DNA of 64,000 nucleotides from Mycoplasma imitans ATCC 51306 (GCF_000518305.1 NZ_KI912417.1:37986-101985), one strand, 5' to 3'; counted from the stretch's first letter, positions 10,561 through 20,872 are shown. Numbers and translations are program-made. Notes: a model not told the origin generated them from the letters alone.

Positions 10561-13511
10561 TATTCATTCTCAATTTCTTCGGCCATATCTTTAGCTTGGT
10601 GTAAAGATACCGATAACATCTTGGTCACACCCTTAGTTTGCATCGTAGCCCCAATTAACTTATCACATTTTACCATCGTACCTTCGCGGTGGGTAATGAT
10701 TAAGAATTGCGTTTGATCTGATGAGTTTTTAATGATGTTAGCAAAACGTTCAACGTTGGCTAAGTCTAAAGCGCTCTCAGCTTCATCTAATACAACTAAA
10801 GGGAATGAAGACACTTTAAGAATACTAAATAAAACTGATAAAGCAACAAGAGCTTTTTCTCCACCTGATAGCAGGTTTAAATTCCCAATGTTTTTTCCTG
10901 GTGGTGAAGCAAATACTTCAATACCACTAGTAAGTTTTTCTTCAGGGTTTGAGTATCTAATTTCACAATTACCTCCACCAAATAGGTAATAGAATGTTTT
11001 AGGCAATTCTTGATTTAGATTACTAATCAACTGGTCGAATTCAAATACTGCCTTTTCATCTAATCTAATGATTGCTTCATTAATTCGTTCACGAGCATTA
11101 ATTAATTCTTGCTGTTGAGCATAAAGCTTTTCATATCGATCTTTTTTAATATCAAGCTCTTCGATTGCTTCCATATTGATAGCACCCAAATTGTTTAGCG
11201 TACTTTGAAGCTTTACTACTTCGTTCTTAGCTTGAGACAATGAAATTGGTAATGGCTTATTGTAGTTTTCAATCGCAAACTCAATCGCCATATTATAAGA
11301 TTCATTAATCTTAGATTTGGCTAAATAAATGATATTTTCGTGTTTTGTTAATAATTCACGACGTTTTAGTTTATCATTTTTATCTTCGTCAATCTCTTTG
11401 TAAAAAACTGTTACATCTTTTTCAAGTTGTCCAACTTGCTTTTGATACATTTCTTTAGCTTCTTGATTGATCTTTAAATCTTGTACTAAAGTAGTTTTCT
11501 TTGTTTCTAGACTGAATAGTTTATCTTTGATTTTTTTATCATCTCACTTAACTTCTTTACCATCAAATGTTTTATCAGTTAATTGCTCATATTGAATCTT
11601 GTAATCATCCAATTTCTTTTGCTCAATTACGATTAAGTCTTGATAGCGTTGAATTGAGATTTTTTTCTCGTTAAATTCCTTATCTTTTTTAAGATAATCT
11701 GCGTTTAAAAACTCAATTTTTTTGTTTATTTCGTTGATATTTTTTTCAGCAACTAAAAGTTCGTTTTTAAGTGTATCAATTTTTTCATCAAGATTAAATA
11801 AAGTGTGAGCTTGTTTTGCTTCTTCACCACCAGTGATAGCCCCACCTGCATTAACAATATCTCCGCCCAATGAAATCACACGGTAAAGTTGGTAAGTGAA
11901 CTTTGAAATTTTTGTTGCTGATTCAAGATCGTTTGCAATAATAATTTGACCTAACAGTGCACGGATAGCTGGATCGTATTGATCATGATAATCAATCAAA
12001 TTAGCAGCAATACCCAGATAACCATCAACTTGTTCTAATACTTCTAAGTGTTCTTGTTTAACATCGCGGTCTTTAAGATTGGCTAACGGTAAGAATGTTG
12101 CTCTTCCTGCTTTATTTGCTTTTAAAAAATTAACGGCATTAATTGCATCTTGATTAGAATCAACAATAATGTTCTTTGTTGCTTTATTTAATGCGGTTGA
12201 AATCGCTAATTCATATTGCGGTTCAACCTTAATAAAGTCTTGCACAATTCCATGAACACCACCGATTGCATCCTTATTATTTAATACCGTACGAACACCA
12301 ACATCTTGAGCAAACTGATTGGTCTTTTGGTTTTGGAAAAACTGTACTTGTAAGTTGGATTGATAACGTTTAACTTGAAAATTAGCTAGCGCTTTTTTTA
12401 AGTTTTCCAATTCGTTAGCTAAATCAGTTTTTTCAACATCTTGGTTCTTTAGCTCTTCTTCTCAAGTTGAGATTAAACCAAAGTATTTTTTTAGTTGTTC
12501 TTCTGATGATTTTAATAATTGTTCTAACGCATTAATTTTTTTATTTTTATCGTTAGAATCTAAATCTGATTTTAGTTGTAAATCATTAACAATATTACGT
12601 TTTTCTAAAAGTGCAATTTCATCGTATATTTTTTGTAATTCGTCTTGAATTTTTTGCACATTTTGATCAGCACTATTATAACGTTTTTTAAACGTCTCTA
12701 ACTTCTCTTGATTAATTTGTAATTGCGGATCATTTTTTAATAAACGTTCATCAATTTGAGCAATCTGTTCAGATAGTGCTTGAATTTCTTTTTGTGAAAT
12801 CAAGTATTCGTTAACTGATAAAGTTATTTCTAAATCTTTTAGCTTTTCTTTTGTTTCAGAATACAGCTTAGCCTTTTCTGCTTGTTGGCTTAATTTCTTT
12901 AGATCACGATTTAATTCGTTAACAATTGTTGTTATTTCTTTTAAATTATCATTGGTTCGAGCAATTTGTCTAATCGCGTCTTGCTTTTTCTTAGCATATC
13001 TACCTATTCCAGCAGCATCTTCAAAAATCTGTCTTCGATCTTCTGGTTTAGCTTCAATAAAACTCGATACTGTATTTTGCGAAATAATACACAACGAACC
13101 CTTGGTTAAACCAGAATCTAGAAAAATATCATTAATCTCTTTTAGTGATGATGGTTCGTTGTTAATTAAATACTCAGATACCCCGCTACCACGGTAAACT
13201 CTTCTAGTAACTGCAATCTCTTTTCGTTTATCATGTAAATAACCTTGAGAGTTATCAAATGTTAAGCTTACTTCAGCAAATTTAGATGCCGGTTTTTCTT
13301 GTGATCCAAAAAAGATAACATCATCACTTGTTTTCCCTCTTAGATTTTTCATCGAACGTTCACCCAGCACCCACTTTAAGGCATCGACAACGTTCGATTT
13401 ACCTGACCCATTTGGCCCTACAATCCCAGTAACGTGTTCATCAAATGTGAAACTAATGTTATCAGCATAAGATTTAAACCCTTGGGCATGAAATTTTTTT
13501 AGAAATAACAT
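10560..13511 (-). CDS. smc: Chromosome segregation ATPase SMC
   Basis: A 983-residue SMC protein for chromosome condensation. Domains in order: N-terminal ATPase with Walker A GPNGSGKSNVVDALKW; coiled coil; hinge around residues 430-560 (GVHGIVQDFIKVEPQYELAI, GRATFLPLANL, GGDIVNAGGAITGG); a second coiled coil; and a C-terminal head with signature LLSGGEKALVALSVLFS and Walker B FPLVVLDEAESALD. It is shorter than the 1150-1200 residues of B. subtilis SMC, owing to shorter coils. TGA Trp codons split it near residues 350 and 655. Transcribed with ftsY and ylxM. Confidence 0.96.
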
Positions 13512-13616
13512 ATTATATAACCTTAATTTCTTACATAATCTAGTAAGTATAAAGAATTATATAGAAAATAAATGCTCAAAAATCCAGTTTCTTTTTATTA
13601 GTATTATTACTAATAT

Positions 13617-14663
13617 TTATTCCAAGATATCAATGATGGTGTTATTTAAAAGATCGATATTATCAGCTTTTAAATGATTGTTCTTGATTGAATAAAATTT
13701 CAATTTGTGCTTGTTTTTTTCAAAGGCAGTTTTGTATGGCTCTTTAGTGATATCAATTCCATCTTTTAGTCTTAAACCCATGATTAAAACACGTTGATAG
13801 AATTGATCGTCTGTTAAAGGGTTATATTTCATTTCTCACTTATTAATTGATCCATCATAGTAGTATTCAACCTTATTTTCTAATCCGTGAGCACCTCAGC
13901 CAATTGCTGCATAATCTTTAGTTAACCAGTAAGCCTTATTATGTACAGATTGATACTTTTTTAATCGAGATCAGTTCGCAACTTCGTAACGTTTGTAGTT
14001 TATCTTATTAAGTTCAGCTTTCATTACTCTTAGCTGCATCGCTTCTTCATCTAAGTCGATTTTGTAGGGCGTCTTAGTTAAATAAGCTCCAGGTTTAAGA
14101 TCTAATCCATAAAAAGAAATATGATTTGGTTTTGTTTTTTTAATAAACTTAATATTTTCTAGAACATCTTCTTTCTTCATGTGAGGAAGTGCATACATTA
14201 AGTCGATATTTAGGTTATCAATTCCTGCGTCGTATAAATTTTGAATCGCTTCATAACAATGATTAATGTCGTGAGTTCTATTCAAATATTTCAGGATTTT
14301 ATTGTTGATAATTTGTATTCCAACCGATGCACGATTAACTGAATTTTTTTTAAGAATTTTAGCTTGTGATTTCGTGACTAAATCTGGATTACATTCAATT
14401 GTAAATTCGCACACTTTTGCCGCATATTTTTTAATTTTTGACAAAAAGTAATCTAGTAATTCATCATCAAAAACATTAGGTGTTCCACCACCCAAATAAA
14501 TGCTTGAAAATTGTCCTTCTTTGAATTTTTTTCTTTCAACTTCATCAATTAAATCTTGAACAACTTTTCTAGGATTATAACGATCCATTAGTTCTCTTTT
14601 AAAATCACAGAATGTGCAAATCTTTTGGCAAAGGGGTAAGTGTATATATAAGTGTTTAGTCAT
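13617..14663 (-). CDS. hemW: HemW-like radical SAM protein
   Basis: A 348-residue radical-SAM protein of the oxygen-independent coproporphyrinogen oxidase-like family. The cluster motif is CQKICTFC (CX3CX2C, residues 12-19), followed by YLGGGTPNVF, ASVGIQ and LNIDLMYALP. Mycoplasmas do not make haem, so it should be the HemW type, proposed to be a haem chaperone, rather than a haem-synthesis enzyme. Its start lies within the last codons of miaA (8-bp overlap). A TGA Trp after residue 231 splits it under the standard code. Confidence 0.88.
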
Positions 14664-15573
14664 TATTTTTTATGTAATTCATTATCGCTTCACAAGTATT
14701 GCTAGCATCATCTTTAAAAAAGTTAAAACTGTATTCTTTTAAACTTTCGTTAAATTTATTTCTCGTTCAAGTCAATTGATGCTTAACAAGTTTTTTAAGT
14801 TTTTTATTTATTGTTTCTCGATCAACCGGTTGATTATTTTTCCAAGCATCATAGATTTCTTTATATCCTAATGCCTTCATAGCAATAGGTCATTTATCTA
14901 TTTTTTTATCTGAAATTAACTTGTATAAGTACTCGACTTCTTTTATTCAATTTAAATTGTCAATCATTTCATCTAAACGTTTACTTAAATACGGAAAAAG
15001 CAACTCTTTATCTGACATACATTTAACAACGATATAGTCCAACTTTTTTTTATCATTTTTTGGCTTTTTACCGTGTTTTTTAAATAAATATAATGCTCGT
15101 AATAATCTTTTTCTATTGTTTTGTCCGATCTCTTTTGCTTCTTCTAAATCATACTCACTTAATTGCTTAAATATATCTTGATTTTCTAGTTTTTCTAATT
15201 CATTAAATAGTTCCGCATCTAACTCTTGTTGTTCTAATTGATAATCATTAATCAAGCTATTAATATATAAATGACTACCACCGCAAACAATCGTTCAATC
15301 AGGAGCATCTTCTAAAATCTTTTCTGCACGATTCTTAAAATGTGCAATTGATCAATCGTCAAAAATCGAAATATCCGAGACTAAATGATAATTAATTTCC
15401 GATAATGTTTTTTCAGATGGCTTATTCACTCCAGCGTTTAATTCTTTATAAACTTGAAAGGCATCAGCTGAAATAATTGGCACATTTAATTTTGTTGCCA
15501 ACATATTAGCTAAATATGATTTTTTTGTGCCAGTTGGACCAACAACTAAAATTAATCTTTTAGAATAAATCAT
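14656..15573 (-). CDS. miaA: tRNA dimethylallyltransferase MiaA
   Basis: A 305-residue enzyme that adds a dimethylallyl group to A37 of tRNAs reading UNN codons. Family signatures seen: an N-terminal P-loop region (LVVGPTGTKKS), SADAFQVYKELNAGVNKPSE, and a central GGSHLYINSLI followed by the tRNA-binding insert. The Walker A motif is abnormal: Lys replaces the invariant Gly before Lys-Ser. Several Trp are TGA (after residues 73, 91 and 197). The first gene of the minus-strand run, divergent from the lipoprotein at 15653. Confidence 0.9.
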
Positions 15574-15600
15574 AAGAAAAACATAATTATTATCTTTTTA

Positions 15601-15606
15601 TATAAT
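15601..15606 (+). promoter_or_regulatory. -10 box of the 15653 lipoprotein gene
   Basis: A perfect TATAAT 47 bp before the ATG, without a clear -35, as is common in mycoplasmas. The intervening leader is made of a 19-bp tandem repeat. Confidence 0.5.
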
Positions 15607-15613
15607 ATGAACT

Positions 15614-15651
15614 GTGTACTAAAATAAATATAGTGTACTTAAATAAATATA
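15614..15651 (+). repeat. 19-bp tandem repeat in the lipoprotein leader
   Basis: Two adjoining 19-bp units (GTGTACTAAAATAAATATA, then one mismatch in the copy) occupy 15614-15632 and 15633-15651, ending one base before the ATG at 15653. Confidence 0.85.
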
Positions 15652-15652
15652 T

Positions 15653-16459
15653 ATGAATAAAAACAAAATTGTTTCAAAACTAACAGGTCTAGCTTCACTA
15701 GGCTTTGGTATCAGTTTTGCTTTAACAAGTTGTACGGTAGTTACTCAACCAGGGTTATTTAAAGTTATTACAGCACAAGACGTTAGCAATAAAGCAGCAT
15801 ATAGTTCAATCGCTAACCAATTACAGTCACCTATTCAAACCGCGATTTATGGTACTAATTTAATTAACAACGGGAATTACGTACTAACTGTATTAACTAA
15901 CACAGACAGCGATCAAAACTATTTCATTAATGGGGGAGATCTAAGTAGCGGCTTAAGCTGAGATGGTCCTTATGCAAGAGCTGTTCAAAGATGACAGCCC
16001 GACAGAAGTAACCCTAATTACAATAACGGAATTATTTTCTTATTATATTGAGACCTTTTTGATAATCAAAAAGCTCCTAGTAACCAATTAAATCCTTTCT
16101 CTGCTGCTACTAGTGGTACTGGATTTGCAAGAAACGATCAATCTGCTGTAGATTATCGTCAAATTGTTGATTTTATTGTAAAAACTTATCCAACCGAAAC
16201 AAGTGGATGATTAAACCGTACTGATGGTACTACTAAAATCATGAACATTGCGTTTAGCAATGATGGTAATGGTAAAATTACCCCTAACTTCTACATGGGT
16301 AGCGCAACAGCTTCAACAACAAACACTACTCCAACACTTGCTGCGTCTGCTCCTGTTAAACAATCAACAACAGTTAATAGTAGCAAACCAAGTAACCATG
16401 ATTTAACTATTGATGATAGTTTCTCAACTTTCTTAGCTTCAATTTATACAAGAAATTAA
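15653..16459 (+). CDS. Lipoprotein
   Basis: A 268-residue lipoprotein: Lys-rich start, hydrophobic signal and lipobox ISFALTSC with Cys at residue 28. The mature part is Ser/Thr/Asn-rich with TGA-encoded Trp in LSWDGPYARAVQRW and similar spots. No domain is recognised; it is a probable surface antigen. It is expressed from its own promoter, with a strong terminator 40 bp downstream. Confidence 0.85.
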
Positions 16460-16500
16460 TTCAATCTAATCAGATAGAATAAATAACCTAAATAATGAAT

Positions 16501-16542
16501 AAGGACATAAGATTTTGATTAAAATCTCATGTCCTTTTTTGA
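16501..16542 (+). terminator. Rho-independent terminator of the lipoprotein gene
   Basis: A stem pairs AAGGACAT-AGATTTT with AAAATCT-ATGTCCTT around a GATT loop and is followed by a T tract. Confidence 0.9.
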
Positions 16543-16620
16543 TTTTTTTTACATTAGTTATTTTTAACTATTTATTCATCATAATGCAAATTATGTTTAT
16601 CAAGTAGTAAAGATAAAACT

Positions 16621-16660
16621 GTACCAAATTCAATTTTGTGTAAAAAATTGAATTTGGTAC
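16621..16660. repeat. Perfect 17-bp inverted repeat
   Basis: GTACCAAATTCAATTTT at 16621-16637 is repeated in inverse at 16644-16660 with a 6-nt spacer. There is no T tract on either side, so it does not look like an ordinary terminator. Confidence 0.8.
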
Positions 16661-16741
16661 AAGCTATTGTTTAATATAAGACCTTTCTAATGCGATATTT
16701 AAGAAGGGTTGTTTATTTTCTTTGAAAATAAATTTTTTAGT

Positions 16742-18199
16742 TTAAAGTGCTTGGCACTTAAATCCATTAATTCGCTCTTCTTCGTTTGCATTAATAGCGT
16801 ACTTATTAACTAAGAATAAAGACGCAAAAGGAATAAATGCCAAGATTCTTGTTGATCTTGAAAACATTCCGACTTTAGCATAAATTATGAATCAGCTAAG
16901 ATATATGCTAATCATGAACCCTATACCGATCATAAACATATCTTGCTTAGAAAGCAATATTCCAGTAGCTTCAATTTGAAAAACTGCAGAAGTCGCCCTT
17001 TGAACAAATAATGTATTAGAAATAAAGATAAACGAAAAAATTAAAGCTACCAAGATTAATAATTGAACGATTTCAATTACTAATAATGTTAACGATAAGC
17101 TAAACTTATTCTTTCTAACCTTTGGACTTAAAACATAAGGATTCTTATCCAAAATAACACCAATAGCAAATCCAATGAACATTATTATAGGAATTATCAA
17201 AAGTGCAGATCCAATTCTTCTTGCTCACAGCTCTTCGTTTTTAGATTCTAATGGTCTTAAATCGATTACATAAGCATTATTATCACTTGTTCATTTAAGT
17301 TTGTAGCCATTCGCATCAATAAAAGCAACAGATCCTGTAAAGATTGCGAATCCAAAAAGACATAATAGATAAAATAACGATATGTAAACTACTGCTGAAG
17401 TTAGCTTAATTTGGAATACAATCTTATTAGATTGGAAGATTTTTTGAAATCACCTTAAATTGACATGTTGATCGTTATTCAATATTTCATTATTTAATTT
17501 ATAAGTTGATTTTAGATAAGAAGCTAAACCAGAGAATGGAATTAAAGATAATATTCTTTGTTTTTGTTTAAATAGGCTTAGTTTCAGATAAACCAAGAAT
17601 AGTCCTAGATATGAAATTAGATAAGTTATGTTTCAAAAGATGAATGAGTTTTTGTTGTAAAAGTAAGGAAGAATAGCAGCATAATTAATGACCGATGTTT
17701 TTACATCAGCAAAAAAGTTGTTATTAATCTTTACAAAAGATAATAGGCCCGAATTTATCTGATCATTATTAAAATCAACAGTTGATGTTTTTGCTTGATA
17801 AATCTGATCTAAAGATTGATTTATTGGAAAGAAATAAGTGATTAAGATTAATAAGAAAAAAAACTCAAAGTGCTAATTGGCTGTCTCAATAAATGATAAA
17901 GCGATTTTTAGTTTCTTTGGACTAATAATCAACTTATCTCCAAACTGATAATGCTCTTTACCAATCAGTAAGATTAGCATAGCAATTGCAACAAAAAAAA
18001 ATGAAAAAAATCATCGGTAAAATCAATGAAATATTGAATTTTACTTGATCATATATTACATATCAATATCCATTGTCTAAAACAGATTGTTTCATTAGAA
18101 TCAGAATGCCAGTGCTCGCAAATAGAGCTGTTCCCAGAAACACTAAAAATAATGCTAGTTGCCTCCTGGTTACATTAACAATTTTTAAGTATTTTTCAT
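16742..18199 (-). pseudogene. Decayed polytopic membrane protein, paralogue of 57314-58789
   Basis: The translation aligns along its whole length with the intact 491-residue protein at 57314-58789 (shared stretches: RRQLALFLVFLGT, YDQ-KFNISLILP, NKNSF-FWNI, LFKQ-QR-LSLIPF, ILDKNPY). Three lesions break it: the ATG is out of frame with the body because of a short A run (about 18190-18197), a T9 run in the coding strand (17993-18001) shifts the frame, and an in-frame TAG lies at 17873-17875. The 3' two thirds remains open with TGA as Trp. It is most likely non-functional. Confidence 0.85.
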
Positions 18200-18244
18200 A
18201 TTATCTTATTAAATTTTCTTATCTATCATTCAAGATAGGGCTAG

Positions 18245-18730
18245 TTATGTATCGGTATATTTTGTTAGGATTTGATTATATTCGGAAATAATGATTAGGT
18301 AATTTCCTTCTTCATTGATAGCATCTCTTATAAATTCAAATCCTTCTTAGAAGAATTTAAAGAATAGATGGTAAGACTATCTTTCTTTGGATATAAATAA
18401 TAATCTTGGCATTGTAATCTATAAAAGTTGTAAGATTTTGATATTCCTTATTGTAGTTATACATAGATTAGTTACTGGGTTTAAATAATTTAAGATAATC
18501 GATTTGTGGTTCTCACATTTGTTTAGATGAATGACCCTTAGTGTTAAGGGACATAAACGTTATTAGAAATCGATTGATAATTAACTTTAAGCTGAGTTAA
18601 TCAGTTCCTATGATGTAATTTAGGTTGTTAAATTCGAATCAATTTTCTTATAGATTAATAAACCATCACTTCGATAAATAAATCTAAACAATTCAGTCGG
18701 GCATTAAGTCTCAGCAGTTTTATCTCTTTA
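18245..18730 (-). pseudogene. Decayed gene of unknown function
   Basis: Protein-like segments survive in shifting frames: a C-terminal stretch GFEFIRDAINEEGNYLIII... ending at TAA 18245-18247, before it KKDSLTIYSLNSSKK, then YNKEYQNLTTFIDYNAKIII, and further upstream WEPQIDYLKLFKPSN and LFRFIYRSDGLLIYKK. At least three frameshifts and several stops separate them. The original function is not recognised. It lies upstream of the decayed membrane gene on the same strand. Confidence 0.5.
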
Positions 18731-18792
18731 CAACATAAACATATCTATTTAATAAATGCATAAATTTTTATAGCAACTCATAAATAAGTATG

Positions 18793-18873
18793 TTAACCTA
18801 ACTTAACATATTCTCGAGCAAATTCTTTTATCACTCTAGGAATTCTTCAAAATTTGCCAACAGTATTTTTGGC
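18793..18873 (-). pseudogene. Short coding remnant
   Basis: A 25-residue open stretch on the minus strand reads KNTVGKFWRIPRVIKEFARE and continues to a TAA at 18793. It has the look of real coding sequence but no start or upstream continuation. The rest of 18731-19046 shows nothing I can identify. Confidence 0.3.
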
Positions 18874-19046
18874 CTTTTAACAGAAAAAACTAAAATCAGA
18901 TAATTTGAACATACCTATAATGATTTAAAAAAACACAGCTTGTTGCTACGAAATTTAATCAATTGCTTTTATTAACCATCTAGTTTTATTCATCATGTAT
19001 TAGATAAATTCGTTATCTTTTTTTACTAAAAGCCCCTAAAACAAAG

Positions 19047-19085
19047 AAAAAACCCTTACGATATAGTTAGATCGTAAGGGTTTTA
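19047..19085 (-). terminator. Terminator of the first tRNA cluster
   Basis: CCCTTACGAT pairs with ATCGTAAGGG (19053-19080). On the minus strand the stem is followed by a T-rich run, which suits an operon ending after tRNA-Arg. Confidence 0.85.
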
Positions 19086-19111
19086 TAAGTCTACAAAAGA
19101 AATTAATTTAA

Positions 19112-19188
19112 TGGCGTCGACAACAGGACTTGAACCTGTAACCTTCAGTTCCGCAAACTGATGCTCTATCCAGTTGAGCTATGCCGAC
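19112..19188 (-). tRNA. tRNA-Arg (anticodon GCG)
   Basis: A full cloverleaf with encoded CCA and 7-bp acceptor GTCGGCA/TGTCGAC. The anticodon loop TTGCGGA gives GCG, reading CGC and CGT. An unmodified G34 rather than A34 means no inosine is needed. Last gene of the cluster. Confidence 0.92.
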
Positions 19189-19321
19189 ATCGTTTAATAT
19201 TATAATACATCATATAAAAATTACGCAAAAATCTGCGTAATTTTAAAAACTGATTGTATTAAGTAATTAGACTGTTAACAAACAACTTAACAGCCAATGA
19301 TTAAAATATTGAAAATAATAA

Positions 19322-19397
19322 TGGTGGTCTCGGGCAGAATCGAACTGCCGACACATGGTTCTTCAGACCATTGCTCTACCGACTGAGCTACAAGACC
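19322..19397 (-). tRNA. tRNA-Phe (anticodon GAA)
   Basis: Cloverleaf with acceptor GGTCTTG, anticodon loop CTGAAGA and encoded CCA. Confidence 0.95.
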
Positions 19398-19398
19398 G

Positions 19399-19472
19399 TG
19401 GCGGTTCCTACGGGAATCAAACCCGCAACCCCTCCGTGACAGGGAGGTATGTTATCACTACACCAAGGAACC
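19399..19472 (-). tRNA. tRNA-Asp (anticodon GTC)
   Basis: Acceptor GGTTCCT, anticodon loop CTGTCAC between CCTCC and GGAGG, encoded CCA. It is one base from tRNA-Phe. Confidence 0.95.
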
Positions 19473-19473
19473 A

Positions 19474-19550
19474 TGGTTGCGGGAGCTGGATTTGAACCAA
19501 CGACCTTCAGATTATGAGCCTGACGAGCTACCAAGCTGCTCTATCCCGCG
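19474..19550 (-). tRNA. Initiator tRNA-fMet (anticodon CAT)
   Basis: Begins CGCGGGA and ends CCCGCAACCA, so C1 faces A72 unpaired, the mark of the bacterial initiator. Anticodon loop contains CAT. Confidence 0.93.
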
Positions 19551-19611
19551 ATGTAACACACTATTAATAATATAATAATGTGTAAAGTTATGATAATTTT
19601 TTAATTATTTA

Positions 19612-19702
19612 TGGCGGATGCTGAGGGATTCGAACCCCCGCTGACCGTTAAGCCACTCTCGGTTTTCAAGACCGAACCCTTCAGCCACTTGGGTAAGCAT
19701 CC
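19612..19702 (-). tRNA. tRNA-Ser (anticodon TGA)
   Basis: A class II tRNA of 91 nt with a long variable arm. Anticodon loop CTTGAAA gives TGA. Acceptor GGATGCT and encoded CCA. Confidence 0.95.
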
Positions 19703-19793
19703 GTATCTTAGATAGTACTTATTTAGCAATAATACTTGCTATTTATCAAATTAAAAACGTAAGTACTATACTAAAAAATTTCTAAGTTATTAT

Positions 19794-19869
19794 TGGTGGA
19801 TCTAACAGGACTTGAACCTGTAACCAACCGATTATGAGTCGGGGGCTCTAACCATTGAGCTATAGATCC
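19794..19869 (-). tRNA. tRNA-Ile2 (anticodon CAT, lysidine type)
   Basis: The body (GGATCTA acceptor, TAGCTCAATGGTTAGAGC D-arm, GACTCATAATC anticodon region, TTGGTTACAGG) closely follows bacterial tRNA-Ile2 rather than tRNA-Met. C34 must then be converted to lysidine by TilS to read ATA. Confidence 0.82.
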
Positions 19870-19873
19870 AACA

Positions 19874-19950
19874 TGGTGGCTGGAGTGAGACTCGAACTCA
19901 CGACAACTCGGGTATGAACCGAGCCCTCTAACCAACTGAGGTATCCAGCC
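19874..19950 (-). tRNA. Elongator tRNA-Met (anticodon CAT)
   Basis: Acceptor GGCTGGA pairs fully with TCCAGCC, anticodon loop TTCATAC, encoded CCA. The paired first base separates it from the initiator. Confidence 0.9.
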
Positions 19951-19955
19951 ATAAC

Positions 19956-20032
19956 TGGTCGGGAAGACAGGATTTGAACCTGCGACCCCTTGGTCCCAAA
20001 CCAAGTGCTCTACCAAGCTAAGCTACTTCCCG
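19956..20032 (-). tRNA. tRNA-Pro (anticodon TGG)
   Basis: Acceptor CGGGAAG, anticodon loop TTTGGGA, encoded CCA. It is probably the only tRNA-Pro type, reading all CCN. Confidence 0.95.
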
Positions 20033-20053
20033 CGGTAGATATAATTTATAAGA

Positions 20054-20104
20054 TGGTGTATGTTTTTGGAGTCGAACCAAATATTAATTCCGCCCCGGAC
20101 ACAC
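20054..20104 (-). ncRNA. tRNA-like minihelix of 51 nt with encoded CCA
   Basis: Located between tRNA-Cys and tRNA-Pro. The minus strand gives GTGTGTC, a 16-nt linker, a T arm (TTTGG, loop TTCGACT, CCAAA), AACATAC, A and CCA. GTGTGTC pairs with AACATAC in six of seven positions (one G-T, one C-A mismatch) and the T stem is perfect. There is no D arm or anticodon arm; the linker can only form a tiny CCG/CGG hairpin. It starts one base after the CCA of tRNA-Cys. It is either a tRNA gene that lost its middle or a functional mimic. Confidence 0.55.
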
Positions 20105-20105
20105 A

Positions 20106-20179
20106 TGGAGGTGCCTGTCAGAATCGAACTGACGATGTGGAGGTTGCAGCTCCAAGCCTTACCACTTGACTAAGGCACC
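20106..20179 (-). tRNA. tRNA-Cys (anticodon GCA)
   Basis: Acceptor GGTGCCT, anticodon loop CTGCAAC, encoded CCA. First gene of the cluster in transcription order. Confidence 0.93.
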
Positions 20180-20226
20180 AAATACCTTATAAATTATATC
20201 AAAAAATCTTATTTTTCTAAATAAAA

Positions 20227-20778
20227 TTAAGCAACACCAGTTAGTTTAGCTCTTAGTTCTTGACTAAATTCTTTAGAAAATAACACTTCTAGTGTATAAA
20301 AAGCTAACTCTAAAGTAGTTAATGAACATCTTGCTGTAATTAACTTATTTGAGCGATTTAATTGTACATTGAAATCCTTGATACGGTTAGCATGATTCAT
20401 TGTTCCATCGCTTCAAGAGATGTATTTGTCTTCTGGATTTAAGATCTTATTTTCACTTAAAGCATTAGGCGAATCACAAATTGCAATAACTCACTTATTA
20501 GCCTTAACAAATTGCTTAACTGCATCAAGTCCGTTCTGATTAGCTCTTAGGTGAATCGCACCCATTCCTCCAGGAACATAGATCGCATCATAATCATTTA
20601 CGTCAAATGATTTAATCGTTTTAATGTGTGCTACATTAAACTGACCTACAACACTGTCTTTTTGATCTGGTGAGTAATAATCAATCTTACTAAACTTACC
20701 GCTAGCAACTAAAATCGAAGCAAAACTAACTAGCTCGATATCTTGAAACTCTTTTAACGTTAATACAAGTAATTTCAC
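20227..20778 (-). CDS. DJ-1/PfpI-family protein
   Basis: A 183-residue DJ-1/ThiJ superfamily protein. It has the N-terminal KLLVLTLKEFQDIE with the conserved Glu near residue 18, IYVPGG before the active site, and nucleophile elbow AICDSP with Cys at about residue 101. Members act as stress-related glyoxalases/deglycases or chaperones; which applies here is unknown. Trp at 96 and 115 are TGA. A single gene divergent from the 20873 gene. Confidence 0.85.
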
Positions 20779-20872
20779 AAATTAAACCTTTCTCATTTTT
20801 ATCTATTTAATAATCTGTAATTATTTTATTTTAAAATAAGGTATCGTGTAGTAAAATACACATATTTTTATT

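Noticed and set aside
20041..20105. 3' end of tmRNA
   Set aside because: The T-arm and CCA fit, but there is no tag-encoding region, no matching distant 5' half, and the 5' acceptor strand is only 16 nt from the T arm.
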